From NCBI RefSeq assembly GCF_016734805.1, contig NZ_JAERQG010000001.1, positions 558,001-622,000 of the forward strand: a DNA stretch of 64,000 bases, in the 5' to 3' direction. The stretch comes from Marivirga atlantica. GTDB lineage: Bacteria; Bacteroidota; Bacteroidia; Cytophagales; Cyclobacteriaceae. The notes beneath the pieces are model-generated. The model saw nothing but the letters and a program-made list of their open reading frames with translations. It was not told the origin of the DNA and did not search any database. Numbering within the stretch: the first letter of the stretch is position 1; each line of letters opens with the position of its first letter. Below are positions 17,206 through 28,492 of the stretch, one piece after another. Both the position numbers and the translations under genes were made by a program.

Positions 17206-20200
17206 GATTCTTAAAATTACATATCATCATAATTTCCTTGCTAGGCACAAGCTTGGCGGTGGCTCAACCAACGGCTACTACTGGTGGCGCAACAAATATT
17301 TCCGACAATTCGGTAACCTTTAACGGAACGGTGGATGCTGTTTCCTTAACCTCTACTGACTATTTCTTCGAATATGGAACGGCTTCTGATTTAACCGGAG
17401 CAAGTAATACAGCTACAAGCAATTTCACGGGTTCATTATTTCCTTCACCTCAGGCTATATCAATCACTCAAAGTGGATTGAGTGCTGAAACACAATATTA
17501 TTATAGATTAAATGTAAGCGGGGGTGGAACTGATCAAGGATCGATTCAAAATTTCTTTACATACTCCTCTGTTTATGCCAGTGCAATAAGCAATTTTAAG
17601 GTGAGGAACAATTCCGAAAGTTCTATTCATCTCGAGTGGACGGCTGAAACAACGAATAATGACGGTTATTTGATTTTATATTCAACAGGTGCGAGTGCTC
17701 CTGATGCCGCAGCTGAAATATCGAATGCCGTAGCACCGGCAGGTCAAACCTATTCCGGACCAGGCGTGCAAAGTGAAATTGTTACAGGACCATCCACCAA
17801 CAATGTTGATATAACGGGCTTAACGGGTGCCACACAATATTCATTTGCTATCATACCTTTTAATTCAGATGAGTCTAATGACGAAACCTATAATTATAAC
17901 ACAAGCACTTACAGTGCACTTTCTGCATTTACCCAATATCCTGAGCCTGCAAATCATGTAACAGCTATCAGCCATTCCAGCACAGCTTCAAGCATTGAGT
18001 TATCATTTACAAAACCTAGTGGAACTCCTGAAGCAGATGGTTATTATATTTCTTATAGAATAGGAAGTTCAGCTCCGGGTAATTTAGGAGGCTTTTTAGA
18101 TGGTACAGCTGGTACAGCAGAAGCCTTTGAGTCTGATGTGGATGGTATATTCTCGCTTTTCAGTTCAGCTGCAACTGTTGACGCAAACATTACCGGTTTA
18201 AGTGCAAATACTTCCTATAGTTTTAGAATAGTACCTTTTTCAAGTGAGCCTGGTCAAGACTCAACCAGCTTCAATTACAAGACAGATGGTGAACCTACTT
18301 ATTTAGATGTTTACACACTTGCACCAGAACCATCGGCTTCAATCTCTAACTTTCTGAAAACCGGAGCTACAACAACTCAGATAGACTTTTCATTTGATCA
18401 ATACGATATTTCTCCCGGCTTTGCTAATAATGGAGGTTTTGTAATGTATTATCAGGCAGGAGCTACTCCTCCCGGCTTAAGTGGTGTTGAGGATGGTTTA
18501 GATCCAGATGGTCAAACGACAGCACCTGCATTATTTTCATGGATTACAGATGACGATGCAACAACCATAAGTACAGATGGTGGGATCACTGCAGGAACTG
18601 AATATAGTTTTGTGATTATACCTTACAATGTACTAGGATCAACAGAACCAACCTTTAATTACAGAACAACTAGTCCAACAACTTTATCTGCCTGGTCCTT
18701 ATCTTCTCCTCCAAGTGGAGAAGTGCCTGATAACGCTAACTTTATTGTTGATAATCCTACTGCGAACAGTTTCGATGTAGCCTATGATGCTGTAACAGCC
18801 GATGGTTATGTAGCTATTTATGGAACATCAGCATTTGATGAAACGGATTTGGTAGATGGCACAGCGCCTGCAGGGCAAACGGTAACTAATGGAACAGTCA
18901 TTGATTTGGGAAATGTTACTTCTGCAACAATCAGCAGTCTTGTTGCCAATACAAACTATGATGTAGTTATCATTCCATATAACGTAGCAACAGATGGTGG
19001 CCCGGTAGCAGAAACCTATAATTATTTTACTGCGAATGCTGCTACAAAATCAATTGCTACTACATGTAGTGCGCCAAGTAATCAGGCCACCTTTTCAGGA
19101 AGTTCTCAAACCGCCACCACCATCGATTTGCAATGGAATACAGTGGCTGGAGCCGATAGATATTTGATTCTTGCAAAAGAAGCAGCAGATGTTGACTTTA
19201 CGCCCGTTAATGGTGATGCCTATTCTGGTAATGCAGATTTTACCTTAGCAAATACTGTAGGCTCCGCTAACAAAGTAATATTCTCAGGTGCTTACCCATC
19301 TCAGCCTTTTACCGTTACGGGCCTTACACCGACTGCGGAATATCGTTTTGCCATTTTTGCTTTCAACAATACTGATAATTGCTACAACACAGTTGCTCCT
19401 GGTACTTTGTCAGCCACAACAGATGCTCCTTCTGCTAACAATATTTTATCAATAGTAAGTACTGCAGCTACAATCAACTCAGTGACTAATGATGTAAATA
19501 ACAACTTTGTTACAGTATTAACTTTTGATATGATTGATGGTGGAGTCGATAATGCCAATACCTTTTTATCAGGTTTTGACATTGTAGCAGGTGCATCCGA
19601 CTTTTTTGAGAGCAATACTATCGACTGGAGTGAAATAATTGCCGAGGCCAGGCTTGTCAATACAACACCGACAACTGATGTTATCAAAACACTTTCTATT
19701 GCTGGTACAGGAAACACACTTTCAGTGACAATTGCGGGAAGTGAAAATAATAATGCCAGTGACTTTGGATTTATTGCAGATGGTAGCTCAATAAGAATGG
19801 AATTACAGATTAAATTAAATGATGCCATTTCGGTTACTGATATTGACAACAAGAATTTTTCTTTCGAGATAAACCCTGCCTCTATAACAGTTGAAGGTCT
19901 ATCTAGTGGGTTTGATACAAGCGGAGGTACAACTATAACTTCTGACCCAGCACAAAATCAAATTCAGGTAGCTGCGTCTAAATTTACTTTTACAACACAG
20001 CCTCCAGCCAATATAAATGCTACTGAAAACATGTCTCCTCAGCCTGTTGTTGAGGCTAGAGATGCTAATAACAACATCGATCTTGATTTTGCATCGGCAT
20101 TTGTAGTTACTAATACTGATGGTATCTCAATGAATAATGCGCCTACATCAGGCTTTAGTGTGGGAGAGTTTACATTTCCATCAAACTTCAGCTATCAGGG

Positions 20201-23200
20201 AAGTGGCGATGGTACACTAACGTTAACTGCTGGGGCAGTAACAGGTATTTCTAGCGCTGTTAATGTTACCCCAACAATAAACTTCGCAGAACTTACTACT
20301 GGACTTAATGCAGGAACCTTACAAAGTGGAACTGTGGATCAAGCAGTGATAGGAGCATCTATTCAGGCTGTTGGTGATGCCACTTTAAACGAGCTTATAT
20401 TTCATATTGATGCTACAATTGCCGCTAAGCTTACTAATGTGCGAATTTATGAATCTGCTAATGCTCAATTTGATGGCGTAGGATCAGAAACCTTGTTGTC
20501 TCCAACTATAACAGTAGATAACCCTGGAGGTACAATCACTTTAACAGGTCTGGCATCAGCATTTTCTTCTGAGACTAAGAATTTCTTTTTAGTGGTAGAT
20601 GTGGCAACCACTGTAAATGCATTCGATACGCCTGATCTAACTTTCAGCGTTGATAATGCGGATGTAGATTTCAATGAAACAGTTAATACTAATGCCTTTA
20701 GCTTCAATAAAGTGTATAGCTTTGAAGATATTACCAGTCCTACAGTAAACAACATAAATCCTGAGTTTGCAGTAATATCGGATAGTGAAATAGCAAGCAC
20801 ATTTAGTTTAACTATTACTTACAATGAAGAAATGGACGCTGCTTCTACGCCAACCATTACTTTCCCAACTGAAAATCCTGGGACTTCCTTATCATTTCAA
20901 GCAGGCAGTAGTTCATGGTCATCTGGCAACACGGTTTATACAGCAGTTTTTAATTTAACAGATCAAAACCTTGATTTGGAAAATATTGATGTGCGGATTA
21001 CAGGTGCGAACGATAAGTCTAGTAATGTACAAACTGTTTATAATGAAGCTAATGTTTTCAGCATAGATACCAGAAACCCAACCGTTTCAATCGGACTTGA
21101 TAACACCCTAGTTACTGTGGTTGATAATACAATAACACTTACAGCAACCTTTGTGGAGGAAATGAATGCAGGAGTTACACCAGTTTTTAATGTGAGTGGC
21201 ACCTCCAATTTGTATGAGCAAGGAGCAGGAACATGGTCTGTAGGGAATACTGTTTATACTCAGGTTTTTGAACACAACCTTAGCGAAGAAGAAATAACAA
21301 CAAACAGTATTCAGGTTACAACTGCGGAAGATGTTTATGGTAATGTGATGGTATCGAATAGTTCAGCCAACTTTCAGGTGGATACAGAGCCTGCCAAAAT
21401 CACCTCTATTTCATCTCCTACTTCAGATGGACTAAAGAAGCCGGGCGATGTAATCACCATAACAGTTAATTTTGATGATAATGTAAGTGTTAGTGGAGAT
21501 CCTTTTTTAGAGCTTAATGCTGGTGCCGCTACAGCAACTTTTAGCACAGTATCAGGTAGCACCATAAACTTTACCTATACGGTAGGAGCTGTTAATTCTG
21601 GAGAAAATACACCTGAACTTGATGTTGAAACTATTGTACTAAATGGAGGGACCATTGAAGATACCAATGCAAATGACGCTAACCTCACGCTTCCAGTTGC
21701 TCCTAATAGATTAATAGATAACAAGGATATTGAGGTTGATACCAAACCAGCACAGATTTTAAATGTAGCATCATCAACTTCTAATGGTTATTATAATGAA
21801 CCAGATGTAATTGTGATTGAGATCACTTTTGATGAAATAGTAAATGTGCAGGGAACACCGACTTTAAACCTGAATAGTGGAGGTCAGGCGCTTTACAATA
21901 CAGGATCTGGTTCAACGGTTTTGAGTTTTAACTATACTGTTGCTGCTGGTGAAAATGCTGAGCCGCTGGAATATGTAAATATAAATAGCCTGTCAGCTGG
22001 TACAAGTATAAAAGACAATGCTTTAATTGATGTGGATAGAACTCTGCCGGCTCTAAGCGGAGGCAATTCATTAAGTGATAATAGCAATATTATTATTGAT
22101 ACCGAAGCTCCAATTCTATCTGGGGACCCATTCAAGCCAGCAAATGACAGTTTAAATGTGTCGCATACCGAGTCTTTTAAAACAGAGTTCGAAGAAGAAG
22201 TTAGTGGTGCGGGAACCAATAATATTAGACTCATTCGTTTTTCCGATGACCAGGTAATTGCTAATTATGATGGCACTTCATTCTTTAAGAACAATGATGC
22301 AATAACACTACTTTCGGAATCTTTAGTATCAGATATTGCCGATACTACTAAATATTATTTTGAATTTGATGCAGGCTCAGTTGTAGATAGAGCAGGAAAT
22401 GCTTTTGCTGGGTTTACTGGAAATTCAAACTGGAGTTTTACAAGTGCAGGCCCTTCCAGAATAGATGCTTTCTCAGTTGCCGCCTGTGTTGGTGAACTTT
22501 TCACGATTGAGGGAGAATATTTTACTGGTGTAACGCAGTTAATTATGGGAGCAGGCCCGACAACTACCTATAATCAAGCGGAATTCGATGTTAATGCTGA
22601 TGGCACTGAAATTACTTTTATTGTAAAAGCAAATACCAATTCAGGTATTATAGAACTTGTTAAACAGACAGGTGAAAGTAACAATACAGAAGATTTTTCA
22701 ACTACCTCTTCCACGGGAATTTTAGTGGGGCCAAGCGCTGCAGAATTATTTGTTGTTGAAGCTAGTGGAAATCCTTTAGATGATATTTGTAATGAAAGTG
22801 AGGGGGGTGTTTTAAATAGAGCGCCTATACAAATAAATGTAACTGGTGGGTCGGGTGTTTTTAATATTATACTTAATAATGGGGTTTCTGATACTTTAAT
22901 TTCAGGATACGATAATCAAGACACCTTATATCTTAATCCACCGAGTTTTGGTGCAAACACCTACACACTTGTTTCAGTGGTGGATGATGATAGTGATTTG
23001 TCATCTTGCGGAGCACCAGATTTGGGTAGTCCAGTTAATATTATCAAATACGAACGCTCAAAAGTTGAAGCGGGTGGAGCAAGTGAAGATTCTGAAACAG
23101 GTTTCGGTTTGGTAACCATATGTACAGCGGAAACCGACTTTCTTGATTTATCTGATGTGGTAGACATGGGTACATTGCCTAACATCTCAGGAGATGTAAC

Positions 23201-26200
23201 TACAGGAGAATGGACAGTTATTGGAGCAAGCTCGAGCTCAGGGGGCTTCAATGTGAGCAAAAGTCAAAAGTCTACAACTAATTTACAACCAACCTATTAT
23301 ATAAGCTTGGATGATGTGGCTAGAGGAGAAGTTGTGTTAGAATTGACTTCAACTGATCCGGCAGATCCCAATCCTTGTTCTCCAGCTTTCGACAGGTTAA
23401 TAATCAGATTTATTAGTTCTTCAAGAGCCACTCCTCAAAGCCCCTCATTATCTACTTGCCAGACTATATTAAATGATGAGGTGGTTGCCATTACTCAGCT
23501 AAATGCAGCATTAAGTGGAGGAGCAACAGATATTAGATGGTCTCGTGCGGATGATGCTGAGGCAGACGCTCATGATGGCACATGGGGCTTTGCAGATTCA
23601 GAAAATGCTACGGTATTTGAACTGACCACTTCAACACAAAACCCATTTTATAAGGCAAGCCCTAATGAAATGAATACTAATTTTGCTCAGGTTTTTGTTA
23701 AAGCAACACTCGGTAGTTGTGAAGTCCAAACTGACTCCTCTAGAGTTGAAATAAATATTACAGAATTACCAACACCAACTAAATCAGGCACGGCTGGCCT
23801 CAACCGACTTGAAGTATGTTCAGGTGAAACAGACGTTCGTTTTAGTTTAAATCCATCAAGTACCAATTCCAGGTTTAGCTGGTCTATTACAAACTCTGGA
23901 GTTGATACACCAGGCACAAATGATAAAAATGAAATTACAACTTCAGTTGTAAACGGTTTTTATGGAAATACGATTGATATTGATTTTCGCGAAGTCACAC
24001 AAGACACGCAAGAAACACTTACTGTCTATGAAGTTAATAATGGCTGTACCAGTGAGGCATTGACTTTTGATATCACCATCAGAGAGCCAACAGTTGCCGA
24101 GATTTTAAATGCCCCATCCAGCACCATTAATAATAGTACTACTGACTTAGAATTAATTGGCCAGGGTGGCTATCCGGGTAATTTACAAATAGGCGGATAC
24201 TTTACTGGAAAAGGAGTAGTAGAAACCAGTGATGGTCGATATTTACTTAATACAACCGATCTGGAGCCAACTGATTTAAATGATCCTTCTGATGATTATA
24301 TCATCACTTATACTTATCCAACGGTTTTATTAAATAACGTTAACACCTGTTCTGCAACAGCAACAACACGCTTTGATGTTTTTGATGAAGAAAACTCATT
24401 TCCTGATTTAGGCTTGGTATACTGCGAGTCAGACCAAGGCTTCATAATCAATCTGGACAATGCCGTTTTGGGTGATAATCTTGTTGTAACGGATATATAC
24501 ATAACTAATGACGGTAGTGAAAAAGGCGTGGTGTTTATCACTCCTGATAGCACAAATTATTCAGCTTATTTTGACCCTGGTTTGGCTTTAAAGGAAAATG
24601 GAAATAACTCGAATATTACCGTAAAATATGCTACTGTAAATACTGTTACAGGAGATGTTAATCCTGAAACCGGCCAACAAACAGTAATTGTGAACCCAAC
24701 ACCAATTCCGAGTCCTGATCCTATTAACGCAAGCTATTGTGATACTGAAGCTAATCAGCCGCTAACGAGAGATATAACTATAAACCCGAATAATAGCTTT
24801 ACTTTTAGTATTCTTAACCAGGATTTACCAAGTAATTTAGGCTTACTTGATTCTACCTCTTCACCTCGTTCTTTTCAGTTAGATTTCAGTGTAATGGCCG
24901 ATTATTTTGAGGCTACAAATACAGATTCAATTGCGCTTAAGCTGCTTTATGAGTACACCAGTGATGCCGGTTGTTTGGCTTCGGATACACTTGAAACAAT
25001 TATCTATAAAATACCTGATGCTCCTAATTTCGAAGAAAACAGGGATAATTACGCTTTCATAGTGGAAAACAACCAAATCCAATCTGTTGATACCACCAGG
25101 ATAGCACAAGATGCCAGTCCTTTTCCTGTTGATTGGTTTGTTGATGAAAGCAGCATAGGGGTAAATCAACAAATTGATCAAGGTGACACTTTCCGTCCGA
25201 ATATTGATATTAATAGAGCAGTTGAAGATTATTATGCTGTTCGTTTTGATGAGGTGAACTGCCGAAGTGAGGTAAGAAGAGTTAATTATTATAGACTGGA
25301 GAAGCCTGCTATTTCCTGGAACAGTTCAGTTTTTGCCGCAGGCCGAAGTATTGAATTTACAGGAGATGATAGAAACACCAATAATCAAATTGACTTGAAT
25401 AACTTAACAAGGGTTTGGGAGATAAGTGATGAAATTGGAAATACATTAAGTATTCCTGCTGAAGATCAAGGAGCTAACACCTTGAACTATCAATTTACTC
25501 AGGCAGGAATTTATTCCATTACTTATACCATTACCGATGAAGCACTAGGGTTGTCTGTAAGCACTACTGAGCAGATGGTGGCAATTTCTGCACAAGAAGA
25601 GCTTACTTATGATTTTAATAATAACGAGCAAGGATGGCTACATTTGGCAGAATCAGGTTCTGAAAGTTCATGGGAAAGAGCTACACCACAAGTTGGTTTT
25701 AACAGTAACGATGCAAGTTGGGTAACCAATGCCTCGGGAGATTACAACGCAAGAGAGAAATCATTTTTATATTCACCGGCTTTTGATATTTCGAATATAG
25801 ATCAGCCTGTGTTAAGCTTCGATCTGTGGCTCGACTTAACAGGTAGTGATGGTTTAATAATTGAATACTCAACAGATGACTTAATTGTAGAAGATCCTAA
25901 CAAGGAGTGGACTACTCTGGGTAGATTAGCATCTGGCCTTAACTGGTATAATTCTGACGAGCTCGATCTGGAAGATTTAGGATTTGGCATTGGTTGGTCA
26001 GATAATTTAGGAGATACAGCTATATCCTTCAATGCCAAGCATGTATTAGACGAAATTTTAAATGCTGAAAATGGTGGTAGTCAGGTGCTTTTCCGCTTCT
26101 ATCTATCAAGTAATAGCTCTAGCACTACCAATGGAGTAGCCATAGATAACTTTTCTATTGAGAGCCGAAACAGAAATATTTTAGTTGAGTATTTTGGTAA

Positions 26201-27092
26201 TGACGATTCAGTTGATGAAAGTCAAATGAATGCTATTAACAGCAATACACAGGCTGATTTTAGTTGGATCAATTATCGCATTAATCAGGATGATCCTTTC
26301 TATGATTTGGCAGTTTCTGATGTGGTAACCAGAACATATTTCTACAATGCCTTTAATGGTGATAATGATTTTGTACTTGATGGGAATTATAATGAAGGGC
26401 AACGCTTTATTCAGAGAGTTGCTGATCTGACTCAAAGAGCATTGGTGTCTTCCATATTTGAATTAAACCTTGAAGCTACTCCTGATGCCAATAACTCAAG
26501 TTTGAATATTACAGTAGATGTTGGTCTAATAGGTGATGCTCAAATACCTGCGAACACGCATTTGATTGTTGCAGTAGTCAGTAAGGAGTTGTCGAATAAT
26601 GGCAAAACGTATTATAATGTATTACAAGATTTCTTACCTAGCGCACAAGGCACTGTCTTATCAGATGAAGGTAGTTTTGAGTTTAGTTACAATCCGAGCT
26701 CAACAGCTAAATCAGAAAATTTAATTGCTGTAGCCTTTCTTCAAAAATTTGGTGATGAAGCAAACAAGACAGTTTATCAATCAGCTATGACTTCAGAACC
26801 TATAAACTTGGATAATATAGTTACTGCCACAAATAAGCAGTTATTCGAGGAGTTAAAAGTCTACCCTAACCCTGCTGCCGATAAAGCGGTGATTGCTGTG
26901 AAGGGGCATCAAAATGATTTGTCTATTAGACTTATGGATATTCAAGGCAGGTTGGTGAAAGAAGATAAGTTAAACCGAGGAGCAACTACTCTTGAAATCA
27001 ATACCTCTCCTTTCAGCGCAGGTTTATATACACTAATTGTAGCTGATGATGAAGGAAACAGTCAACAACTGAAGCTTGCCATTAAGCATTAA
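17202..27092 (+). CDS. Giant multidomain surface protein with type IX secretion C-terminal sorting domain
   Basis: A 3296-residue secreted protein. A signal peptide (about 1-21, ending AVAQ) is followed by at least five related fibronectin-III-like units to about residue 620, each with a ...YSFAIIPFN or similar signature. About 1180-1700 holds several bacterial Ig-like units with DxxxP and F-x-E-x-V turns (ITITVNFDDNV, VIVIEITFDEIV). An IPT/TIG-like unit follows, then cysteine-bearing repeats. About 2800-2990 looks like a MAM/choice-of-anchor-J jelly roll (NNNEQGWLHLAESG, LSFDLWLDL). The last 80 residues are a type A Por sorting domain: LKVYPNPAAD, LMDIQGRLVKE, LYTLIVADDEG. The type IX system exports such proteins and often attaches them to the surface lipopolysaccharide. 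It is last in the operon. It shares four bases with the convergent lipoprotein gene; both stops sit in CATTAATTA. Adhesion or ligand capture is a guess. Confidence 0.9.
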   Translation: MRFLKLHIIIISLLGTSLAVAQPTATTGGATNISDNSVTFNGTVDAVSLTSTDYFFEYGTASDLTGASNTATSNFTGSLFPSPQAISITQSGLSAETQYYYRLNVSGGGTDQGSIQNFFTYSSVYASAISNFKVRNNSESSIHLEWTAETTNNDGYLILYSTGASAPDAAAEISNAVAPAGQTYSGPGVQSEIVTGPSTNNVDITGLTGATQYSFAIIPFNSDESNDETYNYNTSTYSALSAFTQYPEPANHVTAISHSSTASSIELSFTKPSGTPEADGYYISYRIGSSAPGNLGGFLDGTAGTAEAFESDVDGIFSLFSSAATVDANITGLSANTSYSFRIVPFSSEPGQDSTSFNYKTDGEPTYLDVYTLAPEPSASISNFLKTGATTTQIDFSFDQYDISPGFANNGGFVMYYQAGATPPGLSGVEDGLDPDGQTTAPALFSWITDDDATTISTDGGITAGTEYSFVIIPYNVLGSTEPTFNYRTTSPTTLSAWSLSSPPSGEVPDNANFIVDNPTANSFDVAYDAVTADGYVAIYGTSAFDETDLVDGTAPAGQTVTNGTVIDLGNVTSATISSLVANTNYDVVIIPYNVATDGGPVAETYNYFTANAATKSIATTCSAPSNQATFSGSSQTATTIDLQWNTVAGADRYLILAKEAADVDFTPVNGDAYSGNADFTLANTVGSANKVIFSGAYPSQPFTVTGLTPTAEYRFAIFAFNNTDNCYNTVAPGTLSATTDAPSANNILSIVSTAATINSVTNDVNNNFVTVLTFDMIDGGVDNANTFLSGFDIVAGASDFFESNTIDWSEIIAEARLVNTTPTTDVIKTLSIAGTGNTLSVTIAGSENNNASDFGFIADGSSIRMELQIKLNDAISVTDIDNKNFSFEINPASITVEGLSSGFDTSGGTTITSDPAQNQIQVAASKFTFTTQPPANINATENMSPQPVVEARDANNNIDLDFASAFVVTNTDGISMNNAPTSGFSVGEFTFPSNFSYQGSGDGTLTLTAGAVTGISSAVNVTPTINFAELTTGLNAGTLQSGTVDQAVIGASIQAVGDATLNELIFHIDATIAAKLTNVRIYESANAQFDGVGSETLLSPTITVDNPGGTITLTGLASAFSSETKNFFLVVDVATTVNAFDTPDLTFSVDNADVDFNETVNTNAFSFNKVYSFEDITSPTVNNINPEFAVISDSEIASTFSLTITYNEEMDAASTPTITFPTENPGTSLSFQAGSSSWSSGNTVYTAVFNLTDQNLDLENIDVRITGANDKSSNVQTVYNEANVFSIDTRNPTVSIGLDNTLVTVVDNTITLTATFVEEMNAGVTPVFNVSGTSNLYEQGAGTWSVGNTVYTQVFEHNLSEEEITTNSIQVTTAEDVYGNVMVSNSSANFQVDTEPAKITSISSPTSDGLKKPGDVITITVNFDDNVSVSGDPFLELNAGAATATFSTVSGSTINFTYTVGAVNSGENTPELDVETIVLNGGTIEDTNANDANLTLPVAPNRLIDNKDIEVDTKPAQILNVASSTSNGYYNEPDVIVIEITFDEIVNVQGTPTLNLNSGGQALYNTGSGSTVLSFNYTVAAGENAEPLEYVNINSLSAGTSIKDNALIDVDRTLPALSGGNSLSDNSNIIIDTEAPILSGDPFKPANDSLNVSHTESFKTEFEEEVSGAGTNNIRLIRFSDDQVIANYDGTSFFKNNDAITLLSESLVSDIADTTKYYFEFDAGSVVDRAGNAFAGFTGNSNWSFTSAGPSRIDAFSVAACVGELFTIEGEYFTGVTQLIMGAGPTTTYNQAEFDVNADGTEITFIVKANTNSGIIELVKQTGESNNTEDFSTTSSTGILVGPSAAELFVVEASGNPLDDICNESEGGVLNRAPIQINVTGGSGVFNIILNNGVSDTLISGYDNQDTLYLNPPSFGANTYTLVSVVDDDSDLSSCGAPDLGSPVNIIKYERSKVEAGGASEDSETGFGLVTICTAETDFLDLSDVVDMGTLPNISGDVTTGEWTVIGASSSSGGFNVSKSQKSTTNLQPTYYISLDDVARGEVVLELTSTDPADPNPCSPAFDRLIIRFISSSRATPQSPSLSTCQTILNDEVVAITQLNAALSGGATDIRWSRADDAEADAHDGTWGFADSENATVFELTTSTQNPFYKASPNEMNTNFAQVFVKATLGSCEVQTDSSRVEINITELPTPTKSGTAGLNRLEVCSGETDVRFSLNPSSTNSRFSWSITNSGVDTPGTNDKNEITTSVVNGFYGNTIDIDFREVTQDTQETLTVYEVNNGCTSEALTFDITIREPTVAEILNAPSSTINNSTTDLELIGQGGYPGNLQIGGYFTGKGVVETSDGRYLLNTTDLEPTDLNDPSDDYIITYTYPTVLLNNVNTCSATATTRFDVFDEENSFPDLGLVYCESDQGFIINLDNAVLGDNLVVTDIYITNDGSEKGVVFITPDSTNYSAYFDPGLALKENGNNSNITVKYATVNTVTGDVNPETGQQTVIVNPTPIPSPDPINASYCDTEANQPLTRDITINPNNSFTFSILNQDLPSNLGLLDSTSSPRSFQLDFSVMADYFEATNTDSIALKLLYEYTSDAGCLASDTLETIIYKIPDAPNFEENRDNYAFIVENNQIQSVDTTRIAQDASPFPVDWFVDESSIGVNQQIDQGDTFRPNIDINRAVEDYYAVRFDEVNCRSEVRRVNYYRLEKPAISWNSSVFAAGRSIEFTGDDRNTNNQIDLNNLTRVWEISDEIGNTLSIPAEDQGANTLNYQFTQAGIYSITYTITDEALGLSVSTTEQMVAISAQEELTYDFNNNEQGWLHLAESGSESSWERATPQVGFNSNDASWVTNASGDYNAREKSFLYSPAFDISNIDQPVLSFDLWLDLTGSDGLIIEYSTDDLIVEDPNKEWTTLGRLASGLNWYNSDELDLEDLGFGIGWSDNLGDTAISFNAKHVLDEILNAENGGSQVLFRFYLSSNSSSTTNGVAIDNFSIESRNRNILVEYFGNDDSVDESQMNAINSNTQADFSWINYRINQDDPFYDLAVSDVVTRTYFYNAFNGDNDFVLDGNYNEGQRFIQRVADLTQRALVSSIFELNLEATPDANNSSLNITVDVGLIGDAQIPANTHLIVAVVSKELSNNGKTYYNVLQDFLPSAQGTVLSDEGSFEFSYNPSSTAKSENLIAVAFLQKFGDEANKTVYQSAMTSEPINLDNIVTATNKQLFEELKVYPNPAADKAVIAVKGHQNDLSIRLMDIQGRLVKEDKLNRGATTLEINTSPFSAGLYTLIVADDEGNSQQLKLAIKH

Positions 27093-28492
27093 TTATCTTC
27101 AGGAATAAAGTATTCGTAAGCGCCAATATCAGGCGTATTATCACGCTGATTGCCAGTAATGTCATTGGTTACAAAAGTAGTAAGGGCCTTATTGATGGCT
27201 GGCGAATCCTCAGTTAAGGAAAAATCATCTTCAAAAACATTTGAAAAAAGTGGATCCTGATTAAGGGAGCTGTTATTGTTTGATAGAAATTCTTGACTTC
27301 CTTTAAACAGATTGTTACTAAAGGATAAAGAGATATTTCCTTCAGCAGATTCAGCAAATATAATTTCTTCATCATTTCTACCGTAGAAAATGCTATTGAC
27401 TAAGTGTGCTTCTAGCGGGGCTATAATTTCGTTTTCATTATTGTCAACTGCGAAATCCGAGAAATAAGCGGCTGGGGCATCTCGCTGTGTAGGAAAATAA
27501 TTGGCTATAGTGCAATGTAAATAATTGGCAGTTCCTCCTCCTACATGTGCTACTGTACCACCTACCGTATTATAAAAGAGAGAGTTCACTGCCTCGAAAT
27601 CTGCATTAAGACACAAAACTGCTGAAGAAGCCGTATTACCAACCTTAGAGTTTTCCACGAATAAATCAGTTTTTCCATCTGCTGAATAGGTGGCGAGGTT
27701 TATGCCTACTATTGAATTCTTAATATCGGCAAACTTGATGCTGTTATTTGTGCTAGACTCAAGAAACACAATTCCTCCCCATTGACCTACTGCACTCGAG
27801 AATGGCTCATCTAACCTATCGTTGGTAAATAACACGGTTGAATCGGCTTTGCCCTCAATACTTAATCGGCCTTGGATATATATGAATGATTCTGCACCGC
27901 TGTAAACTTTAACACCTTCATGAATAGTTAAGCTGCTTGCCGAGTCTATCAAAATGCTGTTTGAGATTACATAAGGTTTGTCAGCCGTCCAGCTTACATC
28001 ATCCGTAATAATGGAATCATTAAGGAAATGTGCGTTTTGCCCCCAGGCTTCTACTACTATAGTTTGGGAGGTTTCTTTATTTCGTATTTCTAATAAATCC
28101 CTGATCACAAAAGGATTATTTAAATCGGATTGGTCAACTTCAGCTTCAATAAGAAGTAATAGGCTATCATTTCCGAGCAAAAGTTGGTCTGAAAAATTAG
28201 CTCTCTTCTGCCCATTAAGAATTAGGTTAAACTGATTGCTTTGTTGCTGAAGCCCGATGTGATCGAGCATTATGGCTTTGTTTCCGGGGTTGTAAATCTT
28301 CAACCGCCTGGTAATACTCTGTCTTCCGGTAAAAAGGGTATCAAATTGGATGGTATCAGTAGAAAAGTTAAGCTTAACAGCTTTATCGCTTATTTCAGGT
28401 TCATATGAACACTGACTAAAAGCAAAAAGCAGCACTAATGCTAATGCCGCTTTTAAGATTATATTTGGAAAAGCTTTTTTAGGCTTCCTCAT
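27089..28492 (-). CDS. Lipoprotein with right-handed parallel beta-helix
   Basis: A 467-residue lipoprotein with lipobox FSQC (mature start CSYEPEISD). Residues about 40-150 form a beta-sandwich-like region with the [11 protein letters not shown] and [11 protein letters not shown] motifs frequent in Bacteroidota surface lipoproteins. From about 190 onward, short repeats ([51 protein letters not shown]) mark a parallel beta-helix. The tail holds the N-x-D-IGAYEY ending typical of this family. Function is unknown; carbohydrate or surface binding is usual for the fold. Its start overlaps the end of prfA by 14 bases on the same strand, so it is probably translated from the prfA message. Its end overlaps the giant surface gene by 4 bases. 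Confidence 0.85.
   Translation of the reverse strand: MRKPKKAFPNIILKAALALVLLFAFSQCSYEPEISDKAVKLNFSTDTIQFDTLFTGRQSITRRLKIYNPGNKAIMLDHIGLQQQSNQFNLILNGQKRANFSDQLLLGNDSLLLLIEAEVDQSDLNNPFVIRDLLEIRNKETSQTIVVEAWGQNAHFLNDSIITDDVSWTADKPYVISNSILIDSASSLTIHEGVKVYSGAESFIYIQGRLSIEGKADSTVLFTNDRLDEPFSSAVGQWGGIVFLESSTNNSIKFADIKNSIVGINLATYSADGKTDLFVENSKVGNTASSAVLCLNADFEAVNSLFYNTVGGTVAHVGGGTANYLHCTIANYFPTQRDAPAAYFSDFAVDNNENEIIAPLEAHLVNSIFYGRNDEEIIFAESAEGNISLSFSNNLFKGSQEFLSNNNSSLNQDPLFSNVFEDDFSLTEDSPAINKALTTFVTNDITGNQRDNTPDIGAYEYFIPEDN

Noticed and set aside
19382-26435. Several 60-156-codon frames on minus inside the giant surface gene
   Set aside because: They are Ser/Val/Leu-rich mirror frames of the Thr/Asn/Ser-rich coding strand, with no start signals and no link to each other.
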